64,000 bases of DNA. It comes from Lates calcarifer. Its lineage: Eukaryota; Chordata; Actinopteri; Centropomidae. The notes under the pieces are model-generated. The model did not search any database. It had not been told where the DNA came from and saw only the letters and a list, made by a program, of their open reading frames with translations. The stretch lies in assembly GCF_001640805.2 (NCBI RefSeq), contig NC_066845.1, forward strand, positions 23,190,307 to 23,254,306, in the 5' to 3' direction. The position numbers and the translations under genes were made by a program. This document shows, in pieces, positions 59,845-64,000 of this stretch (positions are counted from its first letter, which is position 1; each line of letters starts with the position of its first letter).

Positions 59845-61849
59845 CTGAAGGCTCTTTATCACAGGCTGAAAAAGGCTGCTTCATTGTGAGCTATGGACTG
59901 AATGGGTGTAGGGGGTGAAGGTGAAGAGTGGGAGAGGGGGTGAGGGGTTGAGGACAGAAGGACCTGGTCATGTAACTGTGGGGGGGGGTAAAACAATCAC
60001 AGGTGAACATTATAACCAACAACAGTATATATGCATAGACATTCACTGAGTCAAACTCTGTATGAGGATAAATTACAAATGTTATGCATTTGTTTACATA
60101 TCAGTTTTTACATTAGCCAACTGAAAGTCATACATCACAGGACTTTGTAAGTTAATCTTGATTTACATACTGTATCATATGAAAGCTGTGTTTATAACAT
60201 CTTTACTTAATTGTCAGTTTATTGAGATCTATTAGTTCTGGTTATGTTTAGACATACCCAGCACTTGGCTATGGTTAGTGAAAGATCCTGGTCTGGACCC
60301 TGGTCTAAATCTAAGAAAAACCACCATCTTTTAATAACTTTAACCAAATTGTGTTTCTGGATGTGAACCTCAGTGTCTTGTGTGACAGTATCTTGTGTGA
60401 CAGTTGTGCCATTGTCCTATATGAGGAGGCAGCTGCGTTGACCATACAGCTGCTGTTTATTTTTCATTGAGGAGGAGCATTGTGGCTTTGTTTGTGGCCA
60501 AAATAGTTACTATTATATAATTTCCTAACTCTATCATAAAAACTAAAATGCAACATGCACTGTCCCACAATATTGTCCCTATTTTACCATAATTAGTACC
60601 TAACTCAATCATTTTATCCAGTACAACTACAAACCTTTCAAATTAATTCTGTATTTAAATTTCTCTTTTTTAAAATCTTCATTCTGGTAGAAAATACCTG
60701 TAGTAAGATAAATAGTAGAATTTGAGATGATAAACAGAAAGCTGAAAAACATTTAATTTATAATCATTACACAATTAATTTTATCATTATGGTAAAGTTG
60801 GTGGTGGATTTGTTTTTTTCCATATACTTCTGTACACACAACTGGCTGTATGTATAATTGGATATAATGGTAAATAGGAAAATACAGAGAAAATAGGGTC
60901 TTAGAAAATGAAAAACACAGAAAACGTACATTATTTGGTACCAGCTCAAACCTGAAATGCAGCAGACTGAGCTTGAAACATAAGAGGCTTGACTGCTGTT
61001 TGTAAAAACATGTGCAATCTGTTAACTTCAGACCAGTGAGTGCATACACTACAGAGTGTGTCTGAATGTGTTTTCACCTTGATGCGGCTGACCGCCTCCT
61101 GTGCCTGCATCATGCGGATGTTCTTGGATGGAGTTTTATCAGACAGCAGCTGTGTGGAGCCCAGGTAGTTGGCTGCAAAGATGATTCCATCGATCAGGTC
61201 CTCTGGGTCACATGGGCCTGGGACTGGAGGGAGGAGAGTGGTTCAGTCTCACTATATTTAAACAACGTTTTCTCCCACCTTAATAAGAAAGAATTAGCAG
61301 GTGTCTGCGTCCGGAGCTGTAGAGTCTCCTGCTGCTCCCATGATCCAGCTCAACCCATGAGCCCATGCAATAGGTTTTGCAAGACAAGGCTCAATATTTA
61401 CAGCTGCTGCTGAATATGAACAGCCACATCAGCGAAACTAAAATAAATGACTTCAAATTATTATTTTATTAAGAACAGTGGCATGCATCTCTCCCTTTCA
61501 TGTCATGTAGTTTTCCCAAGCATGCATCCCCTTCAATTCACCATTCACAGTTTGAAAAGCTCTGCACCAGAGGATGAAGCACTCACCTTCTACATATGTG
61601 GGGAAAGATGCAAGGCTTCTCCTGGACTATGAATAAAAAGAGAGGAGTGTTAGATTTTTTTTTTAAACATTACTTCAACTTGATGTGCAAAAAGTGCAAA
61701 TGAGACAACATGCAGTGAATATCTAACAAACAGTAAAATGTAGAGCACACCTCTTTACTTGAGGGAGAGGATTCAAAGCTATCATCCTGCAGCAGATGTC
61801 TGTTGGATGACTCTGCTCCTGGAGGAGATGGCGAGCCTGAACCAGGAGA
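46139..61849 (-). CDS. APBA1: APBA1 (X11alpha/Mint1), C-terminal two-thirds
   Basis: Amyloid-beta precursor protein-binding family A member 1 is a neuronal adaptor. Its PTB domain binds the NPTY-type motif of APP, its PDZ domains bind synaptic and channel proteins, and its N-terminus (absent here) binds Munc18 and CASK. Eleven minus-strand exons, in transcript order 61849-61751, 61626-61587, 61217-61078, 56548-56516, 50977-50891, 49604-49419, 48755-48576, 48292-48080, 47539-47420, 47305-47165 and 46210-46139, join in frame to 436 residues plus stop. Within them the PTB domain spans about residues 56-242, PDZ1 255-341 and PDZ2 346-421. The tail ends PVYI, known in the family to fold back onto PDZ1. 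The sequence fits APBA1 rather than APBA2 or APBA3 nearly residue for residue in the PDZ region. About 400 N-terminal residues lie beyond 64000. Confidence 0.95.
46211..47164. other. APBA1 last intron
   Basis: 954-base intron. The 101-codon plus-strand frame at 46689-46994 has no family motif and is taken as chance. Nothing else is recognised. Confidence 0.6.
47165..47305 (-). CDS. APBA1: APBA1 exon (PDZ2 core)
   Basis: 47 codons, phase 0: [20 protein letters not shown] through [14 protein letters not shown], the body of PDZ2. Acceptor CAACAG, donor GTGAGG. Confidence 0.95.
47420..47539 (-). CDS. APBA1: APBA1 exon (PDZ1-PDZ2 junction)
   Basis: 40 codons: [20 protein letters not shown] through [11 protein letters not shown]. 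It contains the last strand of PDZ1 and the GLGF-type carboxylate loop of PDZ2 (here QLGF). Acceptor ATGTAG, donor GTGGGT. Confidence 0.95.
47555..47860 (-). mobile_element. Jockey/Rex-type LINE RT 3' fragment
   Basis: The 84-codon minus-strand frame contains [20 protein letters not shown] and [13 protein letters not shown], the C-terminal end of a fish LINE RT. It covers the part of the protein just after that at 40095-40470. It lies only about 20 bases upstream of an APBA1 splice acceptor. Confidence 0.8.
48080..48292 (-). CDS. APBA1: APBA1 exon (PDZ1)
   Basis: 71 codons: [20 protein letters not shown] through LSTCQSIIK, nearly all of PDZ1. Acceptor CTCAG, donor GTATTT. Phase 0 at both ends. 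Confidence 0.95.
48576..48755 (-). CDS. APBA1: APBA1 exon (PTB C-terminal helix and linker)
   Basis: 60 codons: [20 protein letters not shown] (the C-terminal PTB helix), then the linker [20 protein letters not shown] that regulates APP binding in the family, ending SENCKD. Acceptor CTCCAG, donor GTAAGT. Confidence 0.95.
48915..49365 (+). mobile_element. L2-like LINE 3' fragment
   Basis: Plus-strand translation reads [12 protein letters not shown], then [20 protein letters not shown] and later ELIIP and [18 protein letters not shown], the typical C-terminus of L2-type ORF2. It ends next to a short TTAGGG-type stretch. Antisense to APBA1. Confidence 0.75.
49419..49604 (-). CDS. APBA1: APBA1 exon (PTB core)
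   Basis: 62 codons: [40 protein letters not shown] and [12 protein letters not shown], the central beta strands of the PTB domain. Acceptor TTCTAG, donor GTGAGT. Confidence 0.95.
49605..50890. other. APBA1 intron
   Basis: 1.3-kb intron. Open frames on both strands lack motifs. No recognised repeat. Confidence 0.55.
50891..50977 (-). CDS. APBA1: APBA1 exon (PTB)
   Basis: 29 codons: [20 protein letters not shown] and IKVLNADSQ, a PTB strand. Acceptor TGTGTAG, donor GTACTC. Found by family match since it is too short for a convincing open frame. Confidence 0.95.
52585..52740 (+). repeat. Stem-containing repeat, copy 1
   Basis: About 155 bases similar along their length to 54435-54600. It includes the stem arms CATCACTCCC (52609-52618) and GGGAGTGATG (52655-52664), which pair perfectly around a 36-nt loop. 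Class unknown. Confidence 0.65.
53820..53990. mobile_element. hAT-like non-autonomous element remnant
   Basis: The stretch from CAAATATCGGTTATCGGCC to CATATCGGTCTATCTCTAC carries the repeated ATCGG words typical of a widespread fish non-autonomous DNA element. Ends are not fully defined. Confidence 0.5.
54435..54600 (+). repeat. Stem-containing repeat, copy 2
   Basis: Partner of 52585-52740. Stem arms GTCACTCCCCA (54483-54493) and TGGGGAGTGAC (54528-54538) pair perfectly over 11 bp. Both copies end with a shared block ('tacattca' followed by 'ataat'). Confidence 0.65.
54940..55075 (-). repeat. Interspersed repeat (tRNA-like family)
   Basis: The plus strand reads GGGGCTGGAGCCTATCCCAG and then, inverted, the 5' edge GCACGGTGGTGCAGTGGTTA. 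The family is common in fish. The better preserved copy is at 63040-63190. Confidence 0.6.
55322..55386. repeat. (TG)n/(TA)n microsatellite
   Basis: A TG run of about 20 units flanked by TA runs. Confidence 0.95.
55685..55798 (-). mobile_element. Tc1-like element tail
   Basis: Closely similar to the right part of the element at 10063-10540 (shared GCAGAATTAATCTGGG, TGATGGATAAGAGT and TTTTGCACAGCACTGTA). No further body is present. Confidence 0.7.
56516..56548 (-). CDS. APBA1: APBA1 33-nt microexon
   Basis: It encodes 11 residues, [11 protein letters not shown], inside the PTB domain. Acceptor CTGGCAG, donor GTGCAG, phase 0 at both ends, so skipping or retention of the exon itself keeps the frame. 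The family sequence has an equivalent basic segment at this point. If the following intron were not removed, the frame would stay open to 56144. Confidence 0.92.
57899..57923. repeat. Poly-A tract
   Basis: 25 A in a row, possibly the tail of a retroposed element that is no longer recognisable. Confidence 0.9.
58330..59222 (+). mobile_element. Degenerate Tc1-like transposon
   Basis: The left end (CTATAGGCACCCCTGAATTT) and the right end (reverse complement ATTATTGGCACCCCTGAATT) are inverted repeats. Between them the plus strand shows broken Tc1 transposase: [12 protein letters not shown], then [13 protein letters not shown], then a degenerate DN-P block near 58885. A different repeat tail is inserted near the left end. 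Confidence 0.75.
58372..58442 (+). repeat. L2/SINE-like tail nested in Tc1 relic
   Basis: The segment GCCTTGAGATGACTTTTGTT through GGCGCTATATAAATAAAATT and the ending GAATTGAATT is the well-known fish repeat tail, also present in reverse at 8380-8420. It interrupts the Tc1 left end, so it is the younger insertion. Confidence 0.7.
59360..59605. mobile_element. Tc1-like terminal fragment
   Basis: GCAAAAGGTCTGAATACTTT and the ending GTCTGAATACTTTCTGAAGC match the right portion of the family at 14193-14933. Confidence 0.55.
59758..59843. repeat. (GT)n microsatellite
   Basis: About 43 GT units, the longest array in the window. Confidence 0.98.
61078..61217 (-). CDS. APBA1: APBA1 exon (PTB start)
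   Basis: 140 nt. It completes a split Gly codon and then encodes [20 protein letters not shown] and [20 protein letters not shown] to SRIK, the first strand and helix of the PTB domain. Acceptor TCCCAG, donor GTGAAA, ends in phase 0. Confidence 0.95.
61587..61626 (-). CDS. APBA1: APBA1 40-nt exon
   Basis: [13 protein letters not shown] and the first base of a Gly codon. The acceptor is TCATAG and the donor GTGAGT. It ends in phase 1, matching the next exon. The SRRSLxSFPTYVE block is typical of APBA1. Confidence 0.93.
61751..61849 (-). CDS. APBA1: APBA1 exon upstream of PTB
   Basis: 33 codons: [20 protein letters not shown] and [13 protein letters not shown], a Ser/Pro-rich acidic linker before the PTB domain. 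Acceptor CTCACAG, donor GTGTGC. Phase 0. This is the first APBA1 exon visible from the right. Confidence 0.92.
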
Positions 61850-64000
61850 CTGTGAGGAGAAAATAAAGAGTGGGGACAAAAAGCAGAATAAAATCTGTGA
61901 ACTGAAATCCTTAACTCAGAACTAAGCACCATGTACCATGTATAACCAAATGAATGAGCCAAATGGAACTCAGTGCTAAACTTTCTTTTACACCCCATTG
62001 AGGTTAAACATGTTGGGTTGCTCACTGCAGGCTGGTCACTACAAATGTGAGATCAAATTCTGTAACAAATATTTGATGTGTGACAGTTTGAGAGAGGTTG
62101 TTTGGAGACTCCAAGGCTGAGATGTTTTGAAACATCACAGATTAGCTTTCTGAGGATGTCCTCATCCCAGGGAGATGACTAAAGGGGTAAGACTAAAGTA
62201 CTCCAAAAGAAAAATACTACACTGTGTCCTCACATCTGTACATGATCACCAACAAATCACCAAATATCATCTACACCACAGTTGGAAGATTTATGGTGAA
62301 ATATTTTGATCCAGGAGTCACAACAGATCAATTTGCATTTTAATAGGATCTCTGGAGGCCAAGCAATCTTACAGTCTGATACTGAAACATTTTACCTCTG
62401 TGTATTCAGCACAAGCTACAGAGCACAATGTAAGCCATGTGGGCTTGGCTAAAGACGGATATATATTTTTTTAATGTAGGTGCAGTTTTATTCAGAATTA
62501 TAGTTGTTTTACAGTTTGTTTGTTTTGTTTTTTTTTTTCTTTTTTCAAATTGCTTTTTAAAAATAATTTGTAACCATGAGATTACATCAATTTGCCCTAT
62601 TTAAATGTGCAAAAATTATCATTATTTTAAGGATATTTTCTGTTATTTTAAAAGGAAAAAAAATCATGGTAAACACAAAAAAAAATTTGGAAACTGTTAA
62701 TTTTAACATTATAACTGATTACATTCAAGCATTCCCAGAATTCTTTTAGGGAATGTGGTTGTAGTTAAATTGTATTTTAAATCATTACAGCTGGTTCTTG
62801 GCACATGTCTGTAGTGTTACAATTCTTTACATTGTTTCTACAGTGTTTTTGGTAGTTTACAGTTACTGTTGTGAAGAGTATATATTTGCACAGTTAGTAA
62901 CACCCTCAGTAATCGTATGCAGTGGGTGCACTGAGAATCACCCATAGAGTTAACTTGCCCTCCTGTATGTTAATGAGAGCATTTGGGTATAATAACTGTT
63001 TGTTTCCATCACATTATTTATACTTGAATAACGTATGAGGGTGGTGCAGTGGTTATCACTGTTGCCTCACAGCGAGAAGGTTCTGGGTTTGAGCCCCGGT
63101 TTGAGCCTGTGGCTTTTCTGTGTGGAGTTTGCATGTTCTCCCTGTGCCTGCGTGGGTTCTCTCTCTTCCTCCCACAGTCCAAAGACATGCCTAAGACCCA
63201 GACGTCTGATGACAAAAATCCTGCATCTGGTCTAAGATTATAGTTCTAACATATAAAAAGTGGCAGTAACGTAGTCTGCTGAAATTAAATTGGCTTGATT
63301 AATCTGGTACATCCCTAGTGGTTACTATTTTGTATAAGATATTTTTTATGTTGTTTTGTTTTTTGTTTATTTGTCATTAATTATTAACTTTATCAGCATT
63401 TCTCTACTAAATCAAGCAAGTTATCATGGTTTTATTTATTGTCTAAGAATACAAATCTTAAAATATACTTATATTATTCTTTAGGTGATAATCAGTAGTT
63501 TAACATTAGATGTAACATTTTACTAGATTTTTCTGTAACAGTTTGCACGCTTAAGGATTTTCATTTATTTTTTATGTTTTTAAATTACAATGTGGATGTC
63601 AAAACTAGCAAAAACTAGTAACTGAAAATGACAGTAGACTCTCCTTTTATGCCCATGGCAGCCAAGAAGTTAGTGGTGTTTTATGCAGCATGGAATGGTG
63701 CACATGAAGATAATTTTACTCTGAAAGGCACAGTTCCTCTTTTCAAACCATGGTATACCATGCATGGCAGGTTAGTTCGCAACTGTACATACCTTGCCGG
63801 GGTGATTCTGCAAAGGTTAGAGACCGACATCCCAATATTTCAGCCCTCGGCCACTTCCTTGAAATCATACCCACTCACCAAAGTTACGTAGAGCAAGAAC
63901 AGGTGTTCAGAGCGCAGAGTGGGAATGAAAGAGTCACCATTCTCCTTATTACAAGTCATTGTACCATCACAAGGACTCTGAAGCTCTTATTTTAAGGTAA
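61850..64000. other. APBA1 intron, right edge of window
   Basis: AT-rich intron. An interspersed repeat lies at 63040-63190. No further APBA1 exon could be recognised. The frames at 63628-63995 have no family motif. Confidence 0.55.
63040..63190 (+). repeat. tRNA-like interspersed repeat
   Basis: Starts GGTGGTGCAGTGGTTATCAC and contains GGGTTTGAGCCCC, which resembles an RNA polymerase III B box, followed by TGTGTGGAGTTTGCATGTTC and CCTCCCACAGTCCAAAGACA. It is a very common teleost repeat. Whether it is a true tRNA-derived SINE I cannot prove. Confidence 0.65.

Larger units (their letters stand above)
56549..61077. other. APBA1 4.5-kb intron
   Basis: Holds a poly-A run, a Tc1-like relic with a nested repeat (58330-59222), a Tc1 terminal piece (59360-59605) and a long GT microsatellite. 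56549-57890 and 59850-61077 contain no recognised element. Confidence 0.6.

Noticed and set aside
63040..63190. Possible functional tRNA gene
   Set aside because: Only B-box-like sequence within a common interspersed repeat. No cloverleaf could be drawn with normal arms.
61447..63995. Additional APBA1 5' exons
   Set aside because: No minus-strand frame beyond 61849 shows APBA1-like acidic or Munc18-binding sequence with splice sites. The large N-terminal exon must lie past 64000.

Overview
This is a vertebrate nuclear chromosome window, almost certainly from a ray-finned (teleost, percomorph-like) fish. The evidence is small coding exons with consensus splice sites in long AT-rich introns, a CpG-rich first exon, many CA/TG and TA microsatellites, and remains of Tc1/mariner elements, L2- and jockey-type LINEs and endogenous retroviruses typical of fish. 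No bacterial-style operon, CRISPR array or phage was seen. The long open frames outside the exons described here are transposon relics, microsatellite read-through or chance frames.

Three protein-coding genes are present, in an order that from memory matches human 9q21.11 (TJP2, FAM189A2/ENTREP1, APBA1). (1) Positions 1-7.6 kb hold the 3' end of TJP2 (ZO-2, a tight-junction scaffold) on the + strand: three terminal coding exons (3783-4283, 4461-4546, 6088-6232) ending in the PDZ ligand TEL, then a 3' UTR. (2) Positions 13.5-39.0 kb hold a complete ENTREP1 (FAM189A2) on the + strand: 11 coding exons, all phase-compatible, encoding 616 residues with four membrane segments, a Cys-rich loop and two PPxY motifs. 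(3) Positions 46.1-61.9 kb hold the 3' two-thirds of APBA1 (X11alpha/Mint1) on the - strand: 11 exons encoding the C-terminal 436 residues (PTB, PDZ1, PDZ2, C-terminal tail). The N-terminal exons lie beyond position 64000.

The rest is intron and intergenic DNA with transposon debris. TJP2 and ENTREP1 each carry a degenerate endogenous retrovirus fragment antisense to the host gene (772-2810 and 36100-37450). ENTREP1 intron 2 carries a mariner element with recognisable inverted repeats (19269-20500) and two kinds of LINE. Intergenic and APBA1 intronic DNA carry Tc1-like elements, short inverted-repeat elements, L2-like tails and a tRNA-like interspersed repeat. ENTREP1 and APBA1 converge tail to tail across about 7.2 kb.

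The three genes do not form a pathway. TJP2 is a junctional scaffold, ENTREP1 an endosomal adaptor for HECT ubiquitin ligases, and APBA1 a neuronal adaptor for APP and synaptic vesicle proteins. I found no convincing new biological system. The most unusual signals are non-coding: a perfect 20-bp-arm hairpin in ENTREP1 intron 4, a pair of related repeats in an APBA1 intron that keep a stem with a paired base change, and a segment with nested inverted repeats between near-identical direct repeats in ENTREP1 intron 1.
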